This document shows positions 8,526-17,239 of a stretch of DNA of 64,000 nucleotides, one piece after another. The position numbers and the translations under genes are program-made. How positions within the stretch are numbered: position 1 is the first letter of the stretch; each line of letters opens with the position of its first letter. This DNA comes from WACF01 sp040880205 (lineage in GTDB: Bacteria; Pseudomonadota; Gammaproteobacteria; Pseudomonadales; Cellvibrionaceae), in NCBI GenBank assembly GCA_040880205.1, contig JBBDIU010000134.1, forward strand, positions 11,177 to 75,176, read 5' to 3'. Below the pieces are notes generated by a model that had not been told where the DNA came from, did not search any database, and worked only from the letters and a program-made list of their open reading frames with translations.

Positions 8526-10820
8526 ATGAAAGTAAAAAACGCCTCTATTACACGCGCGCTCGCCGCACTGATTATGCTGCCGTGGTTTGCACCCACCAGC
8601 GGCCAGGAGGCGGAACAGACGCAAACCGAGCGGGAAGAAATTATTGTTTGGGGCGAAGACGGCAGCAATGGCAGCGGCGCTTCCAACAGCTCGGTGAGCC
8701 TGGTAACACCGGAAGACCTGCTCAGTGTCAACGTCACGACCACCGAGGATTTGGTGAAGCACGAACCCAGCCTGGTGGTGCGACGGCGTTTTATCGGCGA
8801 TGCCAACGGCACCCTGGGCATCCGTGGTTCCAACATGTTTCAAACGCCCCGCTCCATGGTGTTCGCCGATGGCGTGCCCCTCCATTACTTTTTGCAATCG
8901 CGCTGGAACGGCGCACCGCGCTGGACCCTGGTGTCCGCCAGCGAAATCGCCCAGGTGGAAGTGATCTACGGGCCGTTTTCCGCCGAGTACAGCGGCAACG
9001 CCATGGGCGGCGTGGTGCTGATTGAAACCGCGATTCCCCGGGAGCGGGAATTTCATTTCGACGCGGCTTATTTTTCCCAGCAGTTCGACGCCTACGGCTT
9101 TGACGACACTGTCAGCGGCCACAAACAGTTTTTCTCCTACGGCGATCGCTTCGATGATCTGAGCCTGTATGTTTCCTACAACCGTTTGCGCGGCCAGTCT
9201 CAACCCCAATCCTTCTTCCCTGGCGACGCGAGCAATACCGGCAATCCCCAACCGGTTAGCGGCGCCATTGCGGAACGGGACGAACTGGGCAATCCACAGC
9301 GCTACTTCGGCGACAGCGGCGTGATCGACACCGAAACCGACAACGTGAAATTCAAAACCGGTTACGAGTTCGGCGACTGGATGGCGCTGTTCAATCTGGC
9401 CTACGAAGATCGTCGCTCCGAGGCGGACTCCGCCAACAGTTACCTGCGCGGCACCACCGGTGCGATTGGGTGGAGCGGCGAGTTCATGCAAAATGGCCAC
9501 GCCTTTTCGGTGCCGGCCAGCGGCCTCAACGTTAGCGACTCGGAGCGGCGCAGTTTGTCCGCGGGTTTGCGACTGCGCGGTGACCTGAGCGATTCCGCCG
9601 CCCTGGAAGTCAACCTCAATCGCTTCGATATTTTGCGCGATGAACAGCGCAGTTCCAGCGCCAACCCGGCCGACCCCACCTGGTCCCCGGCTGGCCAGGT
9701 TACCGACTTCGATAACACCGGCTGGCAAACCGCCGAGGTGAAACTGAACCTGGGCGAGTTGGGTTTGCCCGGCCTGGAATTGGTTACCGGCCTGCGCCAC
9801 GAACGCTACCGTTTGCACATTGATGTTTACGACAGCAACAATTACGCGGCGGGCCGCAAGGACACCTACAGCGATCGCAGCGGCGGTGAAACGGCCATTA
9901 CCGCCGGTTTCGCCCAACTCAATTGGGCCGTTGATTCGCGCTGGGATCTGGCTGTCGGTGGCCGCTTGGAGCGCTGGCAAAGCCGGGCGGGTTATTACGC
10001 CGAGGACGATCCGAACACGGCGATCCTTGACCTGCAACATTTGCCCGCTCGCAGTAGAAGTGAATTCTCGCCCAAGTTCTCCCTGGGCTTTCAACCCGAG
10101 GAAAATTGGTTGCTGCGTTACTCCCTTGCCCGCGCCTTTCGCTTTCCCATTGTGGAAGAATTGTTTAGCCAATATCAGGCCTTCAATGCCATCAACGAAG
10201 CCAACCCGGACCTGCGCCCGGAAAAGGGTCTGCACCACAACCTGATGCTGGAACGACAACTGCAACTGGGTTATTGGCGAATTAATTTGTTTGCGGAAGA
10301 TATCGAGGATGTTATCGAAGCCCAGAGCACAACCTTGCCCGGCGGTGCTTCGCTGCGCACCTTCATTCCCATCGACGAAGTGCAAACTTGGGGCGCCGAA
10401 CTGGTGGCCAATGTGTTCGATCTGCTGCCATCCACCGATATTCGCTTCAATATCGCTTATACCCAAGCGAAAATTGTAAAAAATAATGCCGATACCGCTA
10501 TTGAAGGCAATCGTTTTCCGCGCATGCCCGAGTGGCGCGCCAACCTGTTGGCCACCTACCACATCAACCCGCGTTGGAACGTCGGCGGCAGCTTGCAATA
10601 CGCCAGCGACAGCTACGGTCGGCTCGACAATGCGGACAAGCAAGACAATGTGTACGGCGCCCAGGATGCCTACACGCGCATTGGACTGAAAGGCAACGTT
10701 CAACTGACCGAACATGTCGCGTTTGCCCTGGGCATTGACAATCTAAGGAATGAAATCGATTACGTGGCCCACCCCTGGCCGGGCCGAACCTATTACCTGA
10801 ATGTTTCTTACGATTACTAG
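8526..10820 (+). CDS. TonB-dependent outer membrane receptor
   Basis: TonB-dependent receptor, 764 residues: signal peptide (ITRALAALIMLPWFAPTSG), a TonB-box-like EEIIVWG near residues 37-43, a plug domain (about 55-165, with the GNAMGGVVLIET end motif) and a 22-strand-type beta-barrel ending in aromatic-rich RTYYLNVSYDY. It imports a substrate across the outer membrane using the TonB machinery encoded upstream. A PepSY membrane protein follows after a repeat-rich spacer; that pairing is usual for ferric-siderophore or other metal uptake, so an iron ligand is likely but not shown. No Fur box was recognised and the ribosome binding site is weak. Confidence 0.9.
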   Translation: MKVKNASITRALAALIMLPWFAPTSGQEAEQTQTEREEIIVWGEDGSNGSGASNSSVSLVTPEDLLSVNVTTTEDLVKHEPSLVVRRRFIGDANGTLGIRGSNMFQTPRSMVFADGVPLHYFLQSRWNGAPRWTLVSASEIAQVEVIYGPFSAEYSGNAMGGVVLIETAIPREREFHFDAAYFSQQFDAYGFDDTVSGHKQFFSYGDRFDDLSLYVSYNRLRGQSQPQSFFPGDASNTGNPQPVSGAIAERDELGNPQRYFGDSGVIDTETDNVKFKTGYEFGDWMALFNLAYEDRRSEADSANSYLRGTTGAIGWSGEFMQNGHAFSVPASGLNVSDSERRSLSAGLRLRGDLSDSAALEVNLNRFDILRDEQRSSSANPADPTWSPAGQVTDFDNTGWQTAEVKLNLGELGLPGLELVTGLRHERYRLHIDVYDSNNYAAGRKDTYSDRSGGETAITAGFAQLNWAVDSRWDLAVGGRLERWQSRAGYYAEDDPNTAILDLQHLPARSRSEFSPKFSLGFQPEENWLLRYSLARAFRFPIVEELFSQYQAFNAINEANPDLRPEKGLHHNLMLERQLQLGYWRINLFAEDIEDVIEAQSTTLPGGASLRTFIPIDEVQTWGAELVANVFDLLPSTDIRFNIAYTQAKIVKNNADTAIEGNRFPRMPEWRANLLATYHINPRWNVGGSLQYASDSYGRLDNADKQDNVYGAQDAYTRIGLKGNVQLTEHVAFALGIDNLRNEIDYVAHPWPGRTYYLNVSYDY

Positions 10821-10890
10821 TGAGTACACTTAATCTACACAGAAAGAACAACCTTTTTAGAGGCCTGGCCCATCGGCCCGCGACCGTTGT

Positions 10891-10935
10891 TCTGAGTGGA
10901 GGTGGTCTGAGTTGAGGTGTTCTGAGTTGAGGCAG
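10891..10935. repeat. Three tandem 15-bp repeats
   Basis: Three copies of a 15-mer beginning TCTGAGTTGAGG (10891-10905, 10906-10920, 10921-10935) differ at a few positions. They lie in the gene-free spacer 10821-11461, which otherwise holds the two structured repeats described next and no convincing gene. Confidence 0.7.
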
Positions 10936-10956
10936 TTGGTGCCCGCAATACACGGA

Positions 10957-11070
10957 CAGCCGGGTACTGTTTCTCCGTTCAAATGGGCCATCCCTGGCCC
11001 GGTCCCGCTGCTGTCCTGCACCTATTCACTCCGAAACAGTACCCGGCTGCCCGTGCAAAGCTGGAGCATT
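10957..11070. repeat. Dispersed intergenic element, copy A
   Basis: A 17-bp perfect inverted repeat (CAGCCGGGTACTGTTTC at 10957-10973, complement at 11033-11049) encloses a GGGCCA/TGGCCC hairpin (10985-11000). The segment from about 10985 to 11065 aligns with 28787-28868: both share CCCGCTGCTGTCC, CTATTCACTCCGAAACAG and GCAAAGCTG in the same order. It is therefore a multi-copy intergenic repeat. Confidence 0.75.
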
Positions 11071-11266
11071 GCCTCAGCTCATTGCCTTGGCGGTCTGAGA
11101 CAAAGCCTCGCTAGAATCTGCCTCGAAATTGGATTTGGAATGTCGAGAACCTCAAGTGGCACGGTAGCGAGCAAGGGGATTCGGGAGGGCTTTGCAGAAC
11201 GGAGCCCAGAGCCCCCAATTTAGAGATCGGACCCGAATGGCACTTCCTTAAGCCGTCTACGCGGGT

Positions 11267-11335
11267 CGTCATTCCCGCGAAAGCGGGAATCCAGTGGCTT
11301 CGACATGCTGGACTCCCGCTTTCGCGGGAGTGACG
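11267..11335. repeat. BIME-like pair of REP palindromes
   Basis: Left arm 11267-11294 and right arm 11308-11335 are inverted copies with two mismatches. Each arm is itself a hairpin (ATTCCCGC-GAAA-GCGGGAAT and ACTCCCGC-TTTC-GCGGGAGT). The GTCATTCCCGCG...GCGGGAATCCAG form is a widespread proteobacterial REP type. A single occurrence was seen in this window. Confidence 0.85.
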
Positions 11336-11461
11336 GCTGGGTATCGCTAACTTTTTTACCAATCCGCTGTTCAACTTAGTTACTACCACCCTTAGGGACG
11401 TGCCATTCAGATCGGAGGCCTCGATTTAAAGAGCAAGTTCTAAAAATTTTTGGCAACAGCG

Positions 11462-12853
11462 ATGATGAATAATACCGGCACGCAAACAATGGGATCGACC
11501 CGGGGCACAGCCCTCTACCGCACCGTGTGGCGCTGGCACTTTTACGCCGGCCTGTTTTGCATTCCCTTCGTGTTGATGTTGGCGCTGTCCGGCAGTATTT
11601 ATTTATTCAAACCGCAAATCGATGCATGGATTGACCGGCCCTATCACAATCTGTCGGTCGGCGCCGAGCGCGCCTCACCGAACGAGCATATTGCCGCCGC
11701 CTTGCAAGCCGTACCCGGGTCGCACTTTGTCAATTATCAATTACCGGAAAGTCCAAACCACACGGTGGTGATCGGCGTTAGCCAAGGCGGAGAGCAGACT
11801 TTGGTTTACGTTAATCCCTACACCCGCGAGGTGTTGAAAACCATCGGCTACGAGGATCAGTTCATTCGTCAGGTGCGCAGCTTTCACGGCGAGCTGTTGG
11901 CGGGCAACGCCGGTTCCATTCTGGTGGAATTGGCGGGTTGCTGGGCCATTGTGTTAATTATTAGCGGGCTTTACCTGTGGTGGCCGCGCTCCGGCCAAGG
12001 CATTGCCGGCATTCTCTACCCGCGCCTGACACGCGGCGGCCGGGTATTCTGGCGGGATTTGCACGCGGTCACAGGAATTTGGATCAGCTTTTTCGCGCTA
12101 TTTTTATTGATCAGCGGTCTGCCCTGGGCACTGGTGTGGGGCAGTGCCTTCCAGGAAGTGCGGCAATGGCAAGCGCCGACGCAACAGCTTTCGCAGCAAC
12201 AATCCCAACACGAAGGCCATCACCAAGCTCATCAGGAACAGGACTGGAGCCTGGGCCGCGCCGAAGAACAAGCCGCACTGGAAAATGCGGCCGTGAAAGA
12301 AGTTTCCCTATTGCCGACACTATTGGCCAACGCTCAAGCACTCAACTTTGCCCCGCCGGCGCTGTTGTCGGTGTCGAAGGACGATTCCACGGTCTGGCGA
12401 CTCTCGTCGGAACACCAGAATCGCACGCTGCGCGCGGACGCCTGGTTGGATGACAACGGTGCAGTGCTGCGCCAGCAAACCTTCGCCGAAGGCAAGGCAG
12501 TGGATCGGATCATCGGCATTGGCGCGGCCGCCCACGAAGGGCAACTGTTTGGCTGGTTCAATCAACTGTTGGGTTTGCTGACCACCAGCGGCTTGATCTT
12601 GATCAGCATCACCGGCTTCGTACTTTGGCGTCGGCGCAAACCCGGCCGCGTTCTCGGTGCGCCGCCGGCGCTGCCCAATGAAAGGGTGGGCATAGCAGTA
12701 ACGCTGATCGTGTTCGGCCTGGCCTTGATGTTGCCGCTTTTGGCGGTGTCGCTGCTGTCACTGCTGACCTTGGAATATTTTGTGTTGCGACGTTTTCGCG
12801 CAAGCCGTTTATGGTTGGGACTGGAACAGGCGATAAATCCACGATTCCAATAA
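11462..12853 (+). CDS. PepSY-associated membrane protein
   Basis: PepSY-TM family protein, about 463 residues from ATG 11462; ATG 11465 and 11489 are also possible and no strong ribosome binding site decides. Four or five membrane segments are visible: about 28-48 (FYAGLFCIPFVLMLALSGSIYLF), 150-175, 205-225, 370-395 and 415-440. Between them lie PepSY-like periplasmic domains and a His/Gln-rich stretch (QQSQHEGHHQAHQEQ), a plausible metal-binding segment. PepSY-TM proteins often sit beside siderophore receptors and some act as inner-membrane ferric-siderophore reductases. With the receptor upstream, a role in metal uptake is inferred. Confidence 0.85.
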   Translation: MMNNTGTQTMGSTRGTALYRTVWRWHFYAGLFCIPFVLMLALSGSIYLFKPQIDAWIDRPYHNLSVGAERASPNEHIAAALQAVPGSHFVNYQLPESPNHTVVIGVSQGGEQTLVYVNPYTREVLKTIGYEDQFIRQVRSFHGELLAGNAGSILVELAGCWAIVLIISGLYLWWPRSGQGIAGILYPRLTRGGRVFWRDLHAVTGIWISFFALFLLISGLPWALVWGSAFQEVRQWQAPTQQLSQQQSQHEGHHQAHQEQDWSLGRAEEQAALENAAVKEVSLLPTLLANAQALNFAPPALLSVSKDDSTVWRLSSEHQNRTLRADAWLDDNGAVLRQQTFAEGKAVDRIIGIGAAAHEGQLFGWFNQLLGLLTTSGLILISITGFVLWRRRKPGRVLGAPPALPNERVGIAVTLIVFGLALMLPLLAVSLLSLLTLEYFVLRRFRASRLWLGLEQAINPRFQ

Positions 12854-12905
12854 CGCCGCCGTCTGTAGTAGGCTTGCCTACCGTATAAGGCAAAGAACGC
12901 ATACC

Positions 12906-14135
12906 GTGCACTCACAAATTGAAGAGATTTATCGCAAGGAATCGCGCCGCATTTTCGCCACGTTGATCCGCCTGTTGGGCGACTTCGATCTGGCCGAGGA
13001 ATGTTTGCAGGAGGCTTTCACTGCCGCCATGAACCAGTGGCCAAAGGAAGGCGTGCCGCGCAATCCCCGTGCCTGGCTGGTATCGGCGGCACGCTTCAAG
13101 GGTATTGATCGCCTGCGCAAGCAAAACCGGGCGCATTTAGCGCGGGATGAACTCCTGGCGAAAATAGAACAGGAACAACAGAGCCAGCCAGACGATGAAG
13201 AACACATTCAGGACGACCGGCTGCGCCTGATTTTCACCTGCTGCCACCCCGCCCTTGCTCCCAATGTTCAGATCGCCCTCACCCTGCGCGAAGTATGTGG
13301 ACTCACCACGGAAATGATTGCTGCCGCCTTTCTGTTGCAACCGACAACCCTCGCGCAACGGCTGGTGCGCGCCAAGGCAAAAATCCGCTCCGCCGGTATT
13401 CCGTATGAGGTGCCCGATGCACAACATCTACCGGAGCGGCTGGATGCGGTGTTAGCAGTGATTTATCTGGTTTTCAATGAGGGCTACAACGTCTCCAGTG
13501 GCGATCAGATCACCCGCTCCGATCTCACCGGCGAAGCCATTCGCCTGGCCCGCCTGTTGTTGGATCTGCTGCCGGAACCGGAAGTGATGGGTCTGCTCGC
13601 GTTGATGTTGTTGCACGATTCACGCAGGGCCGCGCGGGTGTCGGCGACCAGTGAACTGGTATTGCTGGAAGATCAGGATCGCAAACGCTGGGATCAAGCA
13701 CAAATCGCGGAAGGCAAAGCCCTGGTGGAGAATGCCCTGCGCACGCGCCGCTTCGGCAGTTACACCTTACAGGCGGCAATTGCCGCAGTGCACGCCGAGG
13801 CTACGCGGGCGGCGGATACCGACTGGCCACAAATCGTGGCCCTATACGATCTATTACGGCGCGCCGAACCTTCACCGGTGGTGGAACTGAACCGCGCCGT
13901 CGCCGTCGCCATGCGCGACGGTCCGGCAGCGGGACTGGCCTTGATTGATTCCATCATGGCCAACGGTCAACTGGACAACTATCACCTGGCCCACGCCGCC
14001 CGCGCCGACCTGTGTCGCCGGCTCGGCCGCGCGGAAGATGCCCGCGCCGCCTATGAGCGGGCGCTGTCACTGGCCCAACAGGGCCCGGAGCAACGTTTTC
14101 TGCAAAATCGCCTGCGGGAAATATCCGCAGATTAA
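12906..14135 (+). CDS. ECF42-type RNA polymerase sigma factor
   Basis: Extracytoplasmic-function sigma factor, 409 residues, starting at GTG 12906. Region 2 (about 10-80, FDLAEECLQEAFTAAMNQWP) and region 4 (about 110-165) are followed by a long C-terminal extension (165-409) with the YLVFNEGYN motif, the DUF6596 type, and TPR-like helices near the end (HLAHAARADLCRRLGRAEDARAAYERAL). This architecture is that of the ECF42 group, which has no classical anti-sigma factor; the extension is thought to control activity. The next genes encode DGPF, VOC and DUF899 proteins, the known ECF42 neighbourhood. Three promoter-like motifs downstream fit its published consensus. Confidence 0.9.
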   Translation: MHSQIEEIYRKESRRIFATLIRLLGDFDLAEECLQEAFTAAMNQWPKEGVPRNPRAWLVSAARFKGIDRLRKQNRAHLARDELLAKIEQEQQSQPDDEEHIQDDRLRLIFTCCHPALAPNVQIALTLREVCGLTTEMIAAAFLLQPTTLAQRLVRAKAKIRSAGIPYEVPDAQHLPERLDAVLAVIYLVFNEGYNVSSGDQITRSDLTGEAIRLARLLLDLLPEPEVMGLLALMLLHDSRRAARVSATSELVLLEDQDRKRWDQAQIAEGKALVENALRTRRFGSYTLQAAIAAVHAEATRAADTDWPQIVALYDLLRRAEPSPVVELNRAVAVAMRDGPAAGLALIDSIMANGQLDNYHLAHAARADLCRRLGRAEDARAAYERALSLAQQGPEQRFLQNRLREISAD

Positions 14136-14148
14136 AATCCCCCCAAGC

Positions 14149-14175
14149 TGTCGATTTTCCTTTTTTCCATCCGAC
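14149..14175 (+). promoter_or_regulatory. Predicted ECF42 promoter 1
   Basis: TGTCGA (14149-14154), 17 bases, CGAC (14172-14175), 61 bases before the YCII gene. The same motif with identical spacing recurs at 14597 and 15775, each before a gene of this cluster. From memory it agrees with the reported ECF42 -35 TGTCGA and a CGAC/CGTC-type -10. Confidence 0.75.
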
Positions 14176-14236
14176 TGTACAGTAGTACTACCGCAGGCCA
14201 CAGCAACTCAACCACCCAACCGCAATGGGAAATAAC

Positions 14237-14590
14237 ATGAAATACATGCTACTTATCTACGGCGACGAGAAAGTCTGGACCCAGGAAGAACGAGAGGCCT
14301 GCATGGCCGAATCCGTCGAGCTTTGTCACGAACTGAACAACAAGGGTCAATACCTGGGTGCGGCGCCGCTGCACTCGGTAACCACCGCCACCAGTATCCA
14401 ACCACGCGGCGATAAAACCCTGGTGACCGACGGCCCTTTCGCCGAAACCGCTGAACAACTGGGCGGCTATTTTCTCATCGACGTTGCCAACCTGGACGAG
14501 GCCATGGCCATCGCCAAGCGTGTGCCCGGGGGCCGACGGGGAACCGTGGAAATCCGTCCCATTGTCGAGTTGGAAGGTCTTCCGAATTAG
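14237..14590 (+). CDS. YCII-related protein with DGPF motif (first copy)
   Basis: Small ferredoxin-like-fold protein of the YCII family, 117 residues from ATG 14237, preceded by GGGA six bases upstream; an in-frame ATG at 14225 is less well placed. It opens MKYMLLIYGDE and carries TDGPFAETAEQLGGY, the DGPF signature. These proteins are nearly always encoded beside ECF42 sigma factors. No reaction is established; the conserved acidic and His residues suggest a small-molecule enzyme or binding role. It has its own predicted ECF42 promoter. Confidence 0.85.
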   Translation: MKYMLLIYGDEKVWTQEEREACMAESVELCHELNNKGQYLGAAPLHSVTTATSIQPRGDKTLVTDGPFAETAEQLGGYFLIDVANLDEAMAIAKRVPGGRRGTVEIRPIVELEGLPN

Positions 14591-14596
14591 GCTGAC

Positions 14597-14623
14597 TGTC
14601 GATTGCGATCATCCTCGGTCGAC
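14597..14623 (+). promoter_or_regulatory. Predicted ECF42 promoter 2
   Basis: TGTCGA (14597-14602), 17 bases, CGAC (14620-14623), 39 bases before the VOC gene at 14663. Likely drives 14663-15601, since only 36 bases separate those two genes. Confidence 0.75.
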
Positions 14624-14662
14624 TACTGGCAAACAAACCAGTCAACAGACGAGGACATCGCC

Positions 14663-15136
14663 ATGCAAAAGATCACTCCCTTTTTATGGTTCGACAATCA
14701 AGCCGAGGAGGCCGTGGAGTTATATACCTCCGTTTTCAAGAACGCCAAAATTGGCAAGGTAGTCCGTTACGGAAAGTCCGGTCCGGGACCCGAAGGCAGC
14801 GTGATGACCGCCTCCTTCGAACTGGAAGGCATTGAATTCACCGCCTTGAATGGCGGACCCCACTTCAAGTTCACTGAAGCCATTTCCTTTGTTATCAACT
14901 GCGAATCCCAGGAAGAAGTGGACCACTACTGGGACAAACTTTCCGAGGATGGCGACATCCAACAATGCGGTTGGCTGAAGGACCAATTTGGCGTGGCGTG
15001 GCAAGTCGTTCCCACCGCGCTGCCGGAAATGCTGAACGACCCTGACCCGCAAAAAGCAAAGGGCGTTATGGAAGCCATGATGCAGATGGTGAAGCTCGAC
15101 ATTGAACAGTTACGCCGCGCCTATAATCAAGAGTAA
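14663..15136 (+). CDS. VOC family protein, PhnB-like
   Basis: Vicinal-oxygen-chelate (PhnB / 3-demethylubiquinone methyltransferase-like) protein, 157 residues from ATG 14663 with GAGGAC at 14651-14656. It shows the paired beta-alpha-beta modules typical of the fold: ITPFLWFDNQAEEAVELYTSVF at the N terminus and EAISFVINCESQEEVDHYWDKL in the second half, ending with FGVAWQVVPT. The substrate is unknown. Members of this subfamily are standard ECF42 neighbours. The next gene follows after 36 bases. Confidence 0.85.
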   Translation: MQKITPFLWFDNQAEEAVELYTSVFKNAKIGKVVRYGKSGPGPEGSVMTASFELEGIEFTALNGGPHFKFTEAISFVINCESQEEVDHYWDKLSEDGDIQQCGWLKDQFGVAWQVVPTALPEMLNDPDPQKAKGVMEAMMQMVKLDIEQLRRAYNQE

Positions 15137-15172
15137 ATTTTTTAAACTAAACCAACAATTGGAGATTCGACG

Positions 15173-15601
15173 ATGAAAGTCATGGTAATTGTAAAAGCCA
15201 CCGCGGATTCCGAAGCCGGAATCATGCCCAGCGAACAACTGCTGTCCGACATGATGAAGTTCAACGAGGAGCTGGTGGCCGCTGGCATCATGCAGGACGG
15301 AGACGGCCTGCACCCCAGTTCCAAGGGTGTGCGGGTGCATTTTTCCGGCAAGAACCGCACGGTTATCGACGGCCCCTTCGCCGAAACCAAGGAACTGATT
15401 GCCGGCTACTGGGTATGGCAGGTGAAATCCATGGATGAGGCCATTGATTGGGTCAAGCGCTGCCCCAACCCGATGAATGAAGACTCGGATATCGAAATCC
15501 GCCCGTTTTTCGAGCCGGAGGATTTCGGCGAAGCTTTGACCCCGGAGCTGAGGGAAAAGGAAGAGCGGATGCGGGAAACGATTTCACAACAGGAGCGCTA
15601 A
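15173..15601 (+). CDS. YCII-related protein with DGPF motif (second copy)
   Basis: Second YCII family protein, 142 residues, with VIDGPFAETKELIAGYWVW, the DGPF signature. It is longer than the copy at 14237, with an acidic C-terminal tail (FEPEDFGEALTPELREKEERM). GGAG eleven bases upstream supports ATG 15173. Probably co-transcribed with the VOC gene before it. Function unknown; the presence of two diverged YCII genes beside one ECF42 factor is common. Confidence 0.85.
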   Translation: MKVMVIVKATADSEAGIMPSEQLLSDMMKFNEELVAAGIMQDGDGLHPSSKGVRVHFSGKNRTVIDGPFAETKELIAGYWVWQVKSMDEAIDWVKRCPNPMNEDSDIEIRPFFEPEDFGEALTPELREKEERMRETISQQER

Positions 15602-15774
15602 CAACACGGCGCTGCTGCATCCCCATTGAAATCGCCAAACGGCAAGGCTTTACCACAACCTTCAAAAATCCCGTAGTGGCGACTGAAATAATGAGTCTGC
15701 CTTCATGGGTCTTTTAGCGGGATTGGGTTCTCGCCGGGAACGTATACGCGCGCCAGACAAAAAAAGTTTCAAGG

Positions 15775-15801
15775 TGTCGATTCGCGGTACGCGCCAGCGA
15801 C
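15775..15801 (+). promoter_or_regulatory. Predicted ECF42 promoter 3
   Basis: TGTCGA (15775-15780), 17 bases, CGAC (15798-15801), 69 bases before the small ORF at 15871. Likely drives the small ORF and DUF899, and perhaps 16813-17902. Confidence 0.75.
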
Positions 15802-15870
15802 TATAGGGTAAGTGAGAGCCGGGGCCGCGTCCAGTTGTCCGGCGACTGGTTATAGAAGGAGGTGCAACCC

Positions 15871-16026
15871 ATGTGTCCTGCCTGTTTATCCGTCACCGTA
15901 ATCTGGCTTGCCGGCGCTGGGACGGCTGGTGGCGTGAGCGCTTTGATTTTGGGTGTGCTCCGTGGAAACGCACCCAAAGGCAACAGATCTCGATACACGA
16001 ACCCAAAACCGGAGGAAAGGTCATGA
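15871..16026 (+). CDS. Small 51-residue membrane-type protein coupled to DUF899
   Basis: A 51-codon ORF starting at ATG 15871 with an excellent ribosome binding site (AAGGAGGTG at 15856-15864). The product begins MCPACL, a CxxC pair, followed by one hydrophobic helix (VTVIWLAGAGTAGGVSALIL) and a basic, polar tail. Its TGA overlaps the ATG of the DUF899 gene (ATGA at 16023-16026), a classic coupling arrangement. Similar short MCPxC membrane proteins occur beside DUF899 genes in other bacteria as far as I recall. Role unknown; the CxxC pair next to a thioredoxin-like partner suggests a redox pair (inference). Confidence 0.7.
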   Translation: MCPACLSVTVIWLAGAGTAGGVSALILGVLRGNAPKGNRSRYTNPKPEERS

Positions 16027-16772
16027 CCGACATTGAACAACATCCCGTGGTCTCCCGAGAAGACTGGCTCACAGCGCGCAAGGCCCATCTCAAGAATGAA
16101 AAAGCCCTCACGCACCTGCGCGATCTGGTCGCCGCCGAGCGGCGCGCCCTGCCCTGGGTCAAAGTCGACAAAGAGTATATTTTCGACACGCGCGACGGCA
16201 AGCAGACGCTGGCTGATCTGTTCGGCGGGCGCAGCCAGCTCATTGTGAACCACTTCATGCTCGGACCCGACTGGGAAGCGGGCTGCCCCAGTTGCTCGTT
16301 GTGCGCCGATCACGCGGAAGGCGCAATTGTGCACCTGGAGAATCACGACGTGGCTTACGTCCGTGTATCCCGAGCGCCGCTGGCACGGATCGAGGCCTAT
16401 AAAAAACGCATGGACTGGCAGGCGAAATGGGTATCATCATACAACAACGACTTTAATTTTGATTACCATGTGTCTTTCGAACAGGATGCAATAGACAAGA
16501 GCGGCATGTACTACAATTACCAGACCGTCGACGATCCCAAGTATTTTTTCGACGAACTTCCGGGCCACAGTGTGTTTTACAGAAACGACAAGGATGAGGT
16601 ATTCCATACCTATTCCAGCTATGCACGCGGCAATGAAGAAGTCATCGGCACGTTTGTATACCTGGATATGACACCGAAGGGTCGTAACGAAAAGGAAATC
16701 ATGGATTGGGTGCGACGGCATGACGAATATGAAGGTGTTGCCGCACCGGTGGCGGCTTGTCACCCGAGCTAA
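16023..16772 (+). CDS. DUF899 family thioredoxin-like protein
   Basis: DUF899 protein, 249 residues from ATG 16023, preceded by GGAGGAAAGG. The fold is thioredoxin-like and the expected signature is present: FMLGPDWEAGCPSCSLCAD, holding a CxxC pair and a third Cys near residues 89-95. The rest is typical (NDFNFDYHVSF, VFHTYSSYARG). The family is predicted to be redox-active, but no reaction is established. It overlaps the 51-residue ORF by four bases and lies downstream of predicted ECF42 promoter 3. Confidence 0.88.
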   Translation: MTDIEQHPVVSREDWLTARKAHLKNEKALTHLRDLVAAERRALPWVKVDKEYIFDTRDGKQTLADLFGGRSQLIVNHFMLGPDWEAGCPSCSLCADHAEGAIVHLENHDVAYVRVSRAPLARIEAYKKRMDWQAKWVSSYNNDFNFDYHVSFEQDAIDKSGMYYNYQTVDDPKYFFDELPGHSVFYRNDKDEVFHTYSSYARGNEEVIGTFVYLDMTPKGRNEKEIMDWVRRHDEYEGVAAPVAACHPS

Positions 16773-16812
16773 CTACCATCTCGCTCACGCAAGGCTATTT
16801 GGAGGAATAATC

Positions 16813-17214
16813 ATGCCCGTCACGCAAGTCATACCCCATCTCACCGTAGAGGACGGTGAAGCTGCTTTGGTGTTTTACGCGAAGGCATTTGGCGCGGAAG
16901 TGGAACTTAAAGTTCCCGCGGAAGACGGCAAACGTCTGCTGCATGCGTCTTTTTTAATCGACAACCAGCGCATTATGTTGGTGGACGACTTCCCCGAGTA
17001 TCACGAAGGCGGCAGTCAGCCGCCCTCGCGATTGGGCGACACGTCGGTTACCATTCATCTGGAAACCGACGACGCCGATGCCGCATTTGGGCGCGCCCTG
17101 GAAGCGGGAGCAACAGTCGTCATGCCTCTCGAGAACGCCTTCTGGGGTGCGCGCTACGGCAGGTTGCGGGACCCCTTCGGACACATCTGGTCCATCGGCG
17201 GTCCCTTAAAATAA
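16813..17214 (+). CDS. VOC family (glyoxalase-like) protein
   Basis: Glyoxalase/bleomycin-resistance type protein, 133 residues from ATG 16813 with GGAGG at 16801-16805. It begins VIPHLTVEDGEAALVFYAKAFGAEV and ends RYGRLRDPFGHIWSIGGP, the two halves of a VOC fold, with the DPFGHIWS strand that carries a metal-ligand position in many members. Distinct from the VOC protein at 14663. Substrate unknown. It follows DUF899 after 40 bases and is probably part of the same ECF42-controlled unit. Confidence 0.88.
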   Translation: MPVTQVIPHLTVEDGEAALVFYAKAFGAEVELKVPAEDGKRLLHASFLIDNQRIMLVDDFPEYHEGGSQPPSRLGDTSVTIHLETDDADAAFGRALEAGATVVMPLENAFWGARYGRLRDPFGHIWSIGGPLK

Positions 17215-17239
17215 CTCTTTAATAGAATGGAAACTGAAA

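Noticed and set aside
8523..10715. Long antisense open frame (730 codons) opposite the TonB-dependent receptor
   Set aside because: It mirrors a clear receptor gene, has low-complexity Gly/Ala/Val/Gln content and no family motif; high GC coding DNA often leaves such frames open.
10912..11223. 103-codon frame in the spacer after the receptor
   Set aside because: Lies on tandem and inverted repeats, with no ribosome binding site or family feature.
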